Source: CAJQQY01 sp964564545
Lineage (GTDB): Bacteria > Bacteroidota > Bacteroidia > Chitinophagales > Saprospiraceae
DNA length: 64,000 bases
Direction: 5' to 3'
Assembly (NCBI GenBank): GCA_964564545.1
Contig: CAZMBP010000095.1
Location: 1-64,000, forward strand
Shown: piece by piece, positions 32,893 to 42,045 of the stretch
How positions within the stretch are numbered: position 1 is the stretch's first letter
Layout of the letters: each line of letters begins with the position of its first letter
The notes under the pieces: model-generated
Databases searched by the model: none
Seen by the model: only the letters and a program-made list of their open reading frames with translations
Told to the model about the DNA's origin: nothing
Program-made: the position numbers and the translations under genes

Positions 32893-35800
32893 TTATTCAA
32901 GAATAATCATCTTCTTCGTTGCAATGTGTTCAGCTGACTCTAATTGATAGTATAAAACGCCAGTTGAGGATAAATCGTTACTTTGGATTCTTACTTCGTT
33001 GTATCCTTTCGCATAATCACCTTCAATAACTCTTAGTGTTTTACCAGAAATATCTGAAATTGTTACTCTAGCAAAACCAGCTTCCGGCAAATTGAAACTA
33101 ATTAAAGTTTCTCCATTAAACGGATTCGGTCTGTTTTGGTGCAATTCGAAATCAGTAGCTGCAGTAACAGTAGGAGAGAAGAAAGCTAAACTTACTTCAC
33201 CAGTTGCTCCACTCATTAATGAACTTTGCGACTTAACTGTTCTTGAAGTAACGTCAATTAATCCACTCAATGCTTCTGCATCATCAAGAGCAGTAAATTG
33301 CAGTGTAAATAATACTTCATCAGATTTTACTGAGTTAGGAGTTCCGTACCAAACAGCACCTATAATTCCTTCCTCTACTGAATTCAATCCTAATTTATTT
33401 TCACCAAAACCTGCGATAGCTCCTGGGAGCATACCGTGGTATTCTAAGTAATTCTCGTCAAATTCTAAAGTAAATTGCCAAGCAATAAATGCTGCATAAT
33501 CTTTCGCATAAACTGGAATTGAAATCAATTCACCATTGTTCACCTTTTGATTTTCAACACTCATCACAAAGTTTTCACCTGTTCGATCATCTACATCATT
33601 AGTAGTTAATGTACTAGTATTTAATCCGCCGAAGATTTGTCCGACTTTTACTGCAATCCAATCCACATTTGCCATAGGTAACATAGCAGGATTGTAAACT
33701 CTGTTTTGCTCAGATGCAGGAATAACAGGTGCCATTGGTTGAGCAGGTAATGCAATTGCAGGATCTAAATCGAATGGATCAAGATCAGATTCTGTATATT
33801 CTCGTTGGATAAATCTCCAAGGCTCATATGCATCAATTACTGATGAAGGTATAGGTGAAATTTCAGGGTTTACAATTACATCTTGAATTAAAACTAAGTC
33901 AAGTGTTGTAATCGTTCCACTCTGATTTACATCAGCTGCAATATAATCATAGATTGAAGTGAATGGAATATTATTCACAATATGTTGCTGGATAAAGAAT
34001 AAATCACTAGAATTTACATCTCCGTTATTTAACCAGTTAGGGTTGTTTTTTCTAGGAACTAAATCAATAGCAACTCCACCTGGAAGATTGGAAACAGCAA
34101 CAGTATAATCTCCATTAGCATCAGTCATGTCGGTATCAGTAGTTGTAGTTGGACCCAAAGGAAGAACTGTTTCCATTTTCACTAAACTAGCATTTGCTAA
34201 TCCTTGACCAGCAATTAAAATTACTGTATCTAAAATAGGATTAGTTACTAGAGGCATTGTTGAAATGGTATCGTAACCAATAGTATCAATTCTAGTTCTA
34301 TTCCAAGTACTTACATTTCCAGAAATAGGAAGAGTAGCATTATCACCAACTTCGAAATTACCAATTGGGGATACACATAGCGGTGGATTGTCTACTAAAA
34401 TATCATTTCCATACTTAGTCGTTAATTCATTCGCATATGGTGTACCTGTAATTGAGAATGTAGTCATATCTCCAACGACACCAAGTGCATCTATTCTAAA
34501 GTTGAATAAAAGCTCACCGTCAGTAATAGATACTGGGTCAGGAGAAGTATTAAACCATGAAACAGAAAGAACTTTCCCGTCAGGACTAATTTGATTAGTA
34601 AATGTTCCATTACATATTAAACTTTGGTGAATACCACTTAGGTTAGGAACATTTATAGTTACTGCTCCACAAAGGTTAGCTGCATTGTCTTGTGCAAAAG
34701 TAGCTACCGTTTCATCATCAACTTGCATGCTGAATTGGAAACCAATTACATTTGTAAAACTAGTAGAGGTATAAGGAATGGCAACTTGGCCATTGTCTAT
34801 AACATCTACAGAAGTCAAACAAGTCGTAGGTGGTGTAACTATCAAAGTAGTTGGTGTACAAGTTGCCACATTTCCATGAACATCAGTTACCTGAAGAGTA
34901 GGAGTAATTCCATCTGAAATAGGGTGCGAACCAATATCATTAATATCAAAACTAGTATTACCAGTTAATTCAATAGTCATAATATCAGAACAATCGTCAA
35001 TTCCTCCATTTAGCATATTAGCTGTTGCAGTTGCTGTTCCATTCCCATCTAAAGTAATAATGACAGGATCAACACAAGTAATATTTGGAGCATTGTTATC
35101 TTGGATTGCAATTGTAGTTTCACAGAAAGTAGTATCAGTACTTCCTGGTACAACAACTGCTAGTGTAATGTCAAAATTAGATTGAGTTCCATCTGCTATT
35201 TGAGAACAATAGAATACATTTGGAGAAACACTCAAATCCACAACTGGTGAACAGTTATCGAAACTTCCGTTATCAATTAAGGCAACTAATGAAGCATCAA
35301 TGATGATAGAATCTTGACCAACTGGAATTCCAACTGAGATACTATTACAAGCTGCAATTGGAGGAGTATTATCAGATACATTTACATTTACAGTATAAGA
35401 ACCTGAATTTCCACAAGGATCAGTTACTGTGAAAGTAACAGGAGTAGAACCTACTGGATAAACTCCAGAAGCATCTGCATCACCTGTTCCATTTCCATCA
35501 TTAGTAATAGTTAAATCTGAAAAATCAACACAACCAGGAAGATCTAAAACTCCAGCTGCAGTTAATTCTAATGATACTGATGCATCACAAGATCCTGCAT
35601 TTGCGTTAGCAGTTACAACACTTGGGAAATTGATAGCTGAGAAAATAGGTCCATCAACATCTTGAACTGTAATTAGTTGAGAATCCTCGAAAGTATTTCC
35701 GTTAACATCAGTTACTGACCAAGTTCGAGTAATTTGGTAATTATAATATTCACAAATTGCTGTATTTAAAACTTGAGTAGATGTTTCGTTGAAAACAATA

Positions 35801-38800
35801 CCTAAAATTCCACAATTATCATCAGCAGTAACCCCACTTTCAACAGAAGGAATAGCATTACAATCCACAGTTACATCAGCAGGTATTCCAGAAAGGGTAG
35901 GAGCTTCATTATCTACAATTGTTACATTAGTTGTACAAGTTCCAGTATTTCCATTAATATCTTGAACTGAAACAGTTACCGCAATTGGAGAGCCAGCAAT
36001 ATCATCACAATCAAATAAGATATTGCTTTGACCATTAACTAAAATAGTTGATTCATCGACACCGCAGTTATCAGTTGCATCCACAGAAGAAAAGGAAGCT
36101 GAACCATTAACTCCAGGATCTTCTACAAGCATCCAATTAGCTTGTTCAAAATCTCCAACATAACCAGGGTAAAAGTTAACATTAGTTGTTGTTGCAGCTC
36201 CAAAAGAACCATCATCTGTATTGGCTCTAAAGCAGAAAATATCTAAGTTTGAAAGTTCAAGAGCTACATTTCCAGATTGATTAAGAGCACCAGTTGGATC
36301 AGTCAATTCAACAAAAGTACCATTCAAAGTATATCCAAATGGATCGAATGCTGGGCCATCAAATGTCGTATAATCCCATGAAAAATAGATTGTTTGAGTA
36401 CTAGAGCTAGTTACACAAAAATCTGAGTTTCCGCCAACACCACTATTTCCACTTATCATTATAATATTTTCACCACTCAAACTTGAAGCTGAAGTTCCAA
36501 CTTCACCATTCCCATCTAATTCAAGTGTGATATCAGAAACACAATTAAGAGTAGGCGCAATATTATCGTCTTGCACTGTAATTACTTGTTGTTGTGAAAC
36601 GATATTTCCATTTCCTCCATCATAATTCCAGGTAATATTATGAGTACCAACCGGGAATAAATAATCAGGAGTAGCAGTTGAATTGTTGTCCTGAATACAT
36701 AAAGATAATGATCCTCCAGCTATAGTTGAACCAAGATCACCTCCAGCATTGTCAGAAATATTTAAGATCCATGTACCTTGACCATTTACATTTGCGTCAG
36801 TTATTATTGAGAATGGATCTAGAGGCTGAAAAGAACCACTTATAGCTGGTGAATTATTACAGGTGTTTTCAAACACACTTGCATCACTTCCACTATTAGT
36901 AAAGGTAACATCTATGTCATTTCCTGAACATCCAAAGAAAAGCGCAGGATTTCCAGGTCGATCGAAAACAGTTATTGTATTTCCATCTGGATCAGTTAGG
37001 GTTACGCTTAAATCACCTACCCAGGTATGACTTATATTTAAATCGAGTTCAATTTCTTCAACAATTCCTGATTCAGTAAATTCTATTGGAATATTAACCC
37101 CAGCAGGACTATTATCAGGTATGTTTACTAGTGGAATATCTCTTGAAACGTCAGAACATCCTCCAGTTCCTGCACCACAAACTGGCCCTAAATCAATAGT
37201 TCCGGCAGGTAAAGGAAATGGAACTCCACAAATTGTATTTCCACATACATCAACCGCATATGGAGCATTTACAACTAAAGGTCCACATGTTCCAGAAACA
37301 GGATCTAAAACTGCTCCAGGAAGATTTGGAACTGGAGTATTATCTTCATTAAGAGTAACGATGAAATTATCAGAGTCACCCAAGTTGCTTGCAGAAGGAA
37401 AGTTATCAGTAACTGTAATGGTTACCGTAAATGTTTGACCAGTCGCTAATGTTGCAATACTAGAAACTAATGTTCCAGGAGCTGGAGATTGAGTAATTGT
37501 AAAGTTACTTGAACAGTTATCGTTCACATTAACTAAAAAGCCGTAATTAGGTACAACAACGTCACTATTACAGTTGGCATAATTCAGCGTTACTCCAGAA
37601 GGATAAAGCACATTTGGGGCTTCATCGTCCAATACAGATACTGTATAAGAAGTTGAACTACTATTTCCACAACCATCTGTAAAGTTCATTGTAATTTCAT
37701 TAGCCCCTACAGGTAATATTGCAATTGGTGTTGTAGTAGGATCAATAACAGCAATATTATTTCCTTTGCTATCAGCTGCAGTAGTAGAAACTAAATTAAC
37801 AGTTCCGCAATTATCAGTAACTGCAGGTACTGTTAAACTAACAGTTTGAAAACATGTTCCAGCTGCATTATTAACGTCATAATCTGCTACTGTTGGAATT
37901 ACTGGGGCAGTCAAATCTCCTCCTGAATGAGTAATGGTTTGACCTGGTAAAGAATTTCCACAATCATCAGCTACACTAAAAGTATAGGTTACTGTCCAGC
38001 TACAATCATCTCCAGTTGAAGTAGTTCCTGTAAGTGAAGCAGTTACATTTCCACAATCATCAGTATAACCAGCTGCTGCTGCAGTCGCATCGAATGCAGG
38101 TGCATTAGCTAAACAATCGTTAACAGCTGTCTGGCCAGTTGGCGCTGTTCCAGTAGGTGCGACATTATCAGTAATTGTTATAGTTTGAGTGAAAGTTGCA
38201 CTTACATTTCCACACTCATCAGTTGCAATAAAAGTATTAGTATATGTTCCAGCATCTGGACATGATCCAGCTGCAAAAGTACCAGCAGTTTCTGTAATAG
38301 TAATATTAGCTGCACTAGAACAATTATCAGTAGCTGTAGGCTCCAAAGCTTGAGCAGTAGCTAAACCAGTTGCATCACTACATGATAATGTCATGTCAAG
38401 ATCACCGGCAGTAGTTGTCCACGTAGGGACATTATTATCTGTAATAGTAATCACCTGAGTGAAAGTTGCACTAATATTTCCACACTCATCTTCAGCAACA
38501 AACGTATTTGTATAAGTTCCAACATTAGGACAAGCTCCAGCTGCAAAAATCCCTGCAGTTTTAAAAATCATAATATCACCAACTGCTGAACAATTATCAT
38601 TAGGTGTAGGCTCTGCCAATTGAGCAGCAGTTAAACCAGCTGCATCATTACAATCTAATGCAACATCTAAAGCGCCACTAACGGTTACCCATGTAGGAAC
38701 AGTTGTATCATCAATAGTAATGGTTTGAGTGACTTCAGTAAATAAACCACAATCATCCGTAACTCGATAAGTTCGAGTTATAACTTCAGCACAAGTATTT

Positions 38801-40848
38801 CCATCGCTCACATCACTAATAAAAGTTACAGTCGGAGAAGCAGTACAATTGTCTGCTTCATCAGTCACGACAGAAACATCAATAGCAGGAATATCAGCAG
38901 AACATTGAACAGTTACTGAAGTAGGATTACTAGCAGTAGGGGCTGTTTGATCACTTCCTGTGTGAGAAATTGTTTGGTTGTTTAATGTATTACCACAATC
39001 ATCTGAAACACTAAATGTATAAGTAACTGTCCAAGAGCAATCTGTTCCAGTAGTGGAAGTATTTGTTAAAGAAGCTGTTACATTATTACAATCATCTGAA
39101 TACCCTGCAGCAGCTGCAGTCGCATCAAATGCAGGTGCAGCTGCACTAGCACCTGATAAACATGAAGATATACCTGATGTACCTGCTGGAGCTGTTCCAG
39201 TTGGTGCATCTGTGTCACCTCCACTAATAATCCAAGTTTCACTTCCTAAAACATTTCCGCAATTATCTGTAACATCATAAGTATAAGTAACATCCCAATT
39301 ACAATCATCTCCTGAATCAACTACAATAGGAGTAGAAATGGATGAAGCGCTAATTGTACCACAATTATCTGAATATCCTGCTGCAACAGTTGCAGCGTTA
39401 AAAGGATAATTAGTTGTTACATAAGTTAAGGCATCAGCTCGACAAATACTTTCTGTTGAAGGTATTGTTACGGATGCTGGTGCAGAACCTGTAGGAGGTA
39501 AATCTAACAATGTATAGGTATAAATATAAGTATCGGTATTTCCTGCACAATCGGTATAAGTCCAAGTGTAGGTTCTTGTTCCAGCACAAGTAATTGGATC
39601 TGGAGTATCTACTATTACTGGACCAGTTGGTGTAATTATACTACCACAGTTATCAGTTACATTAGGTGGTGTTGCAGGAAGAGTTGCATCTGCAATACAA
39701 CCAATATTAGAACCTGCATCAGCAGGAGAAGCTGGAGCTGTCACATCTGAGATGGTATAAGTATACACATAAGTATCAGAGTTTCCAGCACAATCAGTAT
39801 AAGTCCAAGTATAAGTTTTAGAACCAGAACCATTACATACCGGGTCAACACTAGCTACTGGTCCAGAAGGCGTAATTGAAGAACCACAGTTATCAGTTAC
39901 ATTAGGTGGAGTTGCAGGTGTTGTTGCATCAGAAAGACAAGAAACAGTAGAACCTGCATTCGTAGGAGCAGTAGGAGCTGTATTATCATCAATAGTATAA
40001 GTATAAACATAAGTATCAGAGTTTCCAGCACAATCGGTATAGGTCCAAGTATAAGTTTTAGAACCAGAACCATTACATACTGGGTCAACACTAGCTACTG
40101 GTCCAGTAGGTGTAATTGAAGAACCACAGTTATCAGTTACATTAGGTGGTGTTGCAGGAGCTGTTGCATTAGAAAGACAAGCAACAGTAGAACCTGCATC
40201 CGTAGGAGCAGTCGGAGCTGTCACATCTGAGATGGTATAAGTATACACATAAGTATCAGAGTTTCCACAATCATCAGTATAAGTCCAAGTATAAGTTTTA
40301 GAACCAGAACCATTACATACCGGGTCAACACTAGCTACAGGGCCAGTTGGAGATATAGTCCCAGCACAGTTGTCAATAACATCAGCAGGGGTTGGAGGAG
40401 TTGTTGCATTAGAGAGACAAGCAACAGTAGAACCTGCATCTGCAGGTGCAATAGGAGCCGTTACATCACCAGTAATATTTACAATAACATCACAATATCC
40501 TAGGGGATTACATGCTATGTCCGTATGATTTACTCTCACAATTACAGATTGTGGAGCACTTGAGCATACTGGTAAAGTTGGTTCGCTACCTACTAAATAT
40601 GCACCAGTAGTTGTACCTGTACAGGTACCCGAACCGGTTGATGAAACTGCATCAATAGCCATTGTAATTGCATCAGATTCACACTCTACCGATATAGGTA
40701 GTGGACATTGCGAATATCCTTGAAATGAAAAAATACTAACAAAAGCCACTAAAGCAGTAAGCTTCTTTAAATGTCTTAATTTGGAAAGAAAAAGCAATTT
40801 CGTACTTAATCTAACTGCATTACTTTGGGAGTAATTTCTAGGAACCAT
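32893..40848 (-). CDS. Giant T9SS type A cargo: HYR-like repeats, P-domain, cohesin-like modules and a dockerin-like module
   Basis: A 2,651-residue exported protein. Signal peptide is long (to about 47, ending GYSQ); no later Met gives a better one. Order: an 80-residue Ig/HYR-like unit in tandem (coded at about 39500-40470), many further HYR-like modules with DNCG motifs, a proprotein-convertase P-domain-like segment (SHTWVGDLSVTLTDPDGNTI, about 36780-37140), more HYR, a cohesin-like module (VIGFQFSMQVDDE), a carboxypeptidase-regulatory-like domain (DMTDANGDYTVAV), a dockerin-like pair of calcium loops (about 2270-2325; loop 2 DVNQSGTITTLD matches all ligand positions), a second cohesin-like module (FIAWQFTLEFDENYLEY) and a type A sorting domain (HQNRPNPFNGETLISF ... 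KKMIILE). Likely a surface scaffold or adhesin. Confidence 0.85.
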   Translation of the reverse strand: MVPRNYSQSNAVRLSTKLLFLSKLRHLKKLTALVAFVSIFSFQGYSQCPLPISVECESDAITMAIDAVSSTGSGTCTGTTTGAYLVGSEPTLPVCSSAPQSVIVRVNHTDIACNPLGYCDVIVNITGDVTAPIAPADAGSTVACLSNATTPPTPADVIDNCAGTISPTGPVASVDPVCNGSGSKTYTWTYTDDCGNSDTYVYTYTISDVTAPTAPTDAGSTVACLSNATAPATPPNVTDNCGSSITPTGPVASVDPVCNGSGSKTYTWTYTDCAGNSDTYVYTYTIDDNTAPTAPTNAGSTVSCLSDATTPATPPNVTDNCGSSITPSGPVASVDPVCNGSGSKTYTWTYTDCAGNSDTYVYTYTISDVTAPASPADAGSNIGCIADATLPATPPNVTDNCGSIITPTGPVIVDTPDPITCAGTRTYTWTYTDCAGNTDTYIYTYTLLDLPPTGSAPASVTIPSTESICRADALTYVTTNYPFNAATVAAGYSDNCGTISASSISTPIVVDSGDDCNWDVTYTYDVTDNCGNVLGSETWIISGGDTDAPTGTAPAGTSGISSCLSGASAAAPAFDATAAAAGYSDDCNNVTASLTNTSTTGTDCSWTVTYTFSVSDDCGNTLNNQTISHTGSDQTAPTASNPTSVTVQCSADIPAIDVSVVTDEADNCTASPTVTFISDVSDGNTCAEVITRTYRVTDDCGLFTEVTQTITIDDTTVPTWVTVSGALDVALDCNDAAGLTAAQLAEPTPNDNCSAVGDIMIFKTAGIFAAGACPNVGTYTNTFVAEDECGNISATFTQVITITDNNVPTWTTTAGDLDMTLSCSDATGLATAQALEPTATDNCSSAANITITETAGTFAAGSCPDAGTYTNTFIATDECGNVSATFTQTITITDNVAPTGTAPTGQTAVNDCLANAPAFDATAAAAGYTDDCGNVTASLTGTTSTGDDCSWTVTYTFSVADDCGNSLPGQTITHSGGDLTAPVIPTVADYDVNNAAGTCFQTVSLTVPAVTDNCGTVNLVSTTAADSKGNNIAVIDPTTTPIAILPVGANEITMNFTDGCGNSSSTSYTVSVLDDEAPNVLYPSGVTLNYANCNSDVVVPNYGFLVNVNDNCSSNFTITQSPAPGTLVSSIATLATGQTFTVTITVTDNFPSASNLGDSDNFIVTLNEDNTPVPNLPGAVLDPVSGTCGPLVVNAPYAVDVCGNTICGVPFPLPAGTIDLGPVCGAGTGGCSDVSRDIPLVNIPDNSPAGVNIPIEFTESGIVEEIELDLNISHTWVGDLSVTLTDPDGNTITVFDRPGNPALFFGCSGNDIDVTFTNSGSDASVFENTCNNSPAISGSFQPLDPFSIITDANVNGQGTWILNISDNAGGDLGSTIAGGSLSLCIQDNNSTATPDYLFPVGTHNITWNYDGGNGNIVSQQQVITVQDDNIAPTLNCVSDITLELDGNGEVGTSASSLSGENIIMISGNSGVGGNSDFCVTSSSTQTIYFSWDYTTFDGPAFDPFGYTLNGTFVELTDPTGALNQSGNVALELSNLDIFCFRANTDDGSFGAATTTNVNFYPGYVGDFEQANWMLVEDPGVNGSASFSSVDATDNCGVDESTILVNGQSNILFDCDDIAGSPIAVTVSVQDINGNTGTCTTNVTIVDNEAPTLSGIPADVTVDCNAIPSVESGVTADDNCGILGIVFNETSTQVLNTAICEYYNYQITRTWSVTDVNGNTFEDSQLITVQDVDGPIFSAINFPSVVTANANAGSCDASVSLELTAAGVLDLPGCVDFSDLTITNDGNGTGDADASGVYPVGSTPVTFTVTDPCGNSGSYTVNVNVSDNTPPIAACNSISVGIPVGQDSIIIDASLVALIDNGSFDNCSPVVDLSVSPNVFYCSQIADGTQSNFDITLAVVVPGSTDTTFCETTIAIQDNNAPNITCVDPVIITLDGNGTATATANMLNGGIDDCSDIMTIELTGNTSFDINDIGSHPISDGITPTLQVTDVHGNVATCTPTTLIVTPPTTCLTSVDVIDNGQVAIPYTSTSFTNVIGFQFSMQVDDETVATFAQDNAANLCGAVTINVPNLSGIHQSLICNGTFTNQISPDGKVLSVSWFNTSPDPVSITDGELLFNFRIDALGVVGDMTTFSITGTPYANELTTKYGNDILVDNPPLCVSPIGNFEVGDNATLPISGNVSTWNRTRIDTIGYDTISTMPLVTNPILDTVILIAGQGLANASLVKMETVLPLGPTTTTDTDMTDANGDYTVAVSNLPGGVAIDLVPRKNNPNWLNNGDVNSSDLFFIQQHIVNNIPFTSIYDYIAADVNQSGTITTLDLVLIQDVIVNPEISPIPSSVIDAYEPWRFIQREYTESDLDPFDLDPAIALPAQPMAPVIPASEQNRVYNPAMLPMANVDWIAVKVGQIFGGLNTSTLTTNDVDDRTGENFVMSVENQKVNNGELISIPVYAKDYAAFIAWQFTLEFDENYLEYHGMLPGAIAGFGENKLGLNSVEEGIIGAVWYGTPNSVKSDEVLFTLQFTALDDAEALSGLIDVTSRTVKSQSSLMSGATGEVSLAFFSPTVTAATDFELHQNRPNPFNGETLISFNLPEAGFARVTISDISGKTLRVIEGDYAKGYNEVRIQSNDLSSTGVLYYQLESAEHIATKKMIILE
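39500..40470. repeat. 240-bp exact-period tandem repeats at the 5' end of the giant type A cargo gene
   Basis: Equivalent positions of the unit occur at 39661, 39901, 40141 and 40381, exactly 240 bases (80 codons) apart. The units code for DNCGSSITPTGPVASVDPVC followed by a KTYTWTYTDCAGNSDTYVYT-type strand pair. Neighbouring copies are almost identical in DNA, which suggests recent expansion or gene conversion. Confidence 0.85.
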
Positions 40849-40937
40849 AATTTGTTGGTTTAAGATTAAAAAAAATTATATGAATTCATTCAGTTGCTTT
40901 AAATCACCTCGCGAGCAATGAACAAACAATTAAAAAG

Positions 40938-40965
40938 CTTACATCTTTATCGTAAAGAATGTAAG
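40938..40965 (-). promoter_or_regulatory. Leader hairpin about 90 bases upstream of the giant cargo gene
   Basis: CTTACAT-CTTTA pairs with TAAAG-A-ATGTAAG over 12 bp with one bulged base and a three-base loop. Position in the probable 5' UTR suggests a role in mRNA stability or regulation. Confidence 0.4.
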
Positions 40966-41658
40966 GCTCATAAATAGCCAAAAATAATATCTTGTGGAAC
41001 AGCGTCGAGAAAAGCCTGATAGTCGTTTTTTTTGTTGACTAAACTTTTCTTGTTTAAGTATAGACATTAAAGACGGTTCTTGAGTTAAGGAAAAAATACT
41101 ATTATTAAATAATATTGGATGTTAGCTTTTTCCTCAGTAATGCCGTATTACCTCTTTAGGTGAAAAGTTAACCACCTGATTATCAGAAAGTTAACGCTTC
41201 TAAAGTCGTTGATAAAATCAACAGGTTATGGATAGGTTTTATGACTTAGTAACATATCAAAATATTATTCGATCGTTACTAGTTTTTTATTCTCAGATCG
41301 GACTTTTTATCGTCCTCTTATTATCATTAAAGGTAATAATAAATTTGAAAATTAAATTTTAAATCTTCATTTAATTACTAACAATAACTATGCACGAATA
41401 TAAGTACGAAGTACTTTTATTAATGTTTAGTATTAAGTAAAATATTTTGAAATGGACAGTTTAGAGTGGAACAGTATGTTGTAAAGCTGGGATGAATATC
41501 CCTATTTAGGCCTAAATTTAGGATTTTTTATTAAAAAAAAGGAAATCTCATATTTTTTTTATTTGTAAATCAAGGCTATTTAACACATTTAAGTAATGAC
41601 TTATATGTATTGAGTTGATTGATAGTTGATTAAGGCGGGAAGATTATGATTTAAAATT

Positions 41659-41753
41659 GGAACGCGGATTGAGCGGATTTTGGCGGATTTGCACGATATT
41701 TCTATAATGTATTTACTCTGTGTTAATCTGCCTAGATTTGTTCAATTGGCGTT
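41659..41753. repeat. Degenerate inverted repeat related to 14956-15052
   Basis: Left arm 41659-41694 (GGAACGCGGATTGAGCGGAT...) pairs imperfectly with right arm 41720-41753 (...TTCAATTGGCGTT). The outer word GGAACGC-GATT-GCGGAT is shared with the perfect repeat at 14956-15052, so this is a decayed copy. Confidence 0.5.
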
Positions 41754-41770
41754 ATGTTATTTAAAAATTA

Positions 41771-41883
41771 AAATCCACCCCCCACCTCCGCCAGCGGGGG
41801 AGGATATTGTGGATGAATGGAAAGATGGTATTAAAAGTTAGCAATATTTTCTCCCCCGCTGGCGGGGGCGGGGGGTGGATTAT
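41771..41883. repeat. GC-rich inverted repeat in AT-rich surroundings
   Basis: Left arm 41771-41808 (AATCCACCCCCCACCTCCGC...) and right arm 41843-41883 (...GGGGGCGGGGGGTGGATT) pair over about 35 bases, including an internal CCGCCAGCGGGGGAGG / CTCCCCCGCTGGCGG stem. Base composition differs strongly from the rest of the window. Confidence 0.75.
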
Positions 41884-41936
41884 TTCCAAAAGGAGAAAAT
41901 CCTATTTTACTATTAGATTTTCTCTGTAATAAAAAA

Positions 41937-42014
41937 GTCACAAGGTGAATCTTCCAACAAAAACCACCTCGTTTGAAAACTCAGCAATAATTGTCAAGAT
42001 ATTCACCTTGTGAC
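41937..42014. repeat. Inverted repeat with GTCACAAGGTGAAT arms
   Basis: Arms 41937-41960 (GTCACAAGGTGAATCTTCCA...) and 41991-42014 (...AAGATATTCACCTTGTGAC) pair with a small mismatch region. Same core as 16983-17016 and 63299-63332. Located just downstream of the minus-strand BNR gene. Confidence 0.7.
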
Positions 42015-42045
42015 TATCTCAATCCAACATCTAACGAAAAAACTA

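Larger units (their letters stand above)
40849..42045. other. 1.2-kb gene-free region with leader hairpin and several inverted repeats
   Basis: No coding sequence was found on either strand. The first 500 bases (40849-41450) are probably the promoter and leader of the giant cargo gene and hold a hairpin at 40938-40965. A possible minus-strand -7 box (TATTTTTG, read from 40986 to 40979) is present but no matching -33 box. From 41640 to 42014 three different inverted repeats follow one another. A small RNA cannot be excluded. Confidence 0.5.

Noticed and set aside
39500..40470. CRISPR-like regular repeats
   Set aside because: Period is 240 bases, repeats and spacers are all coding and in frame; no cas genes. 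The 18-bp repeats at 24335-24394 are likewise coding linker repeats.
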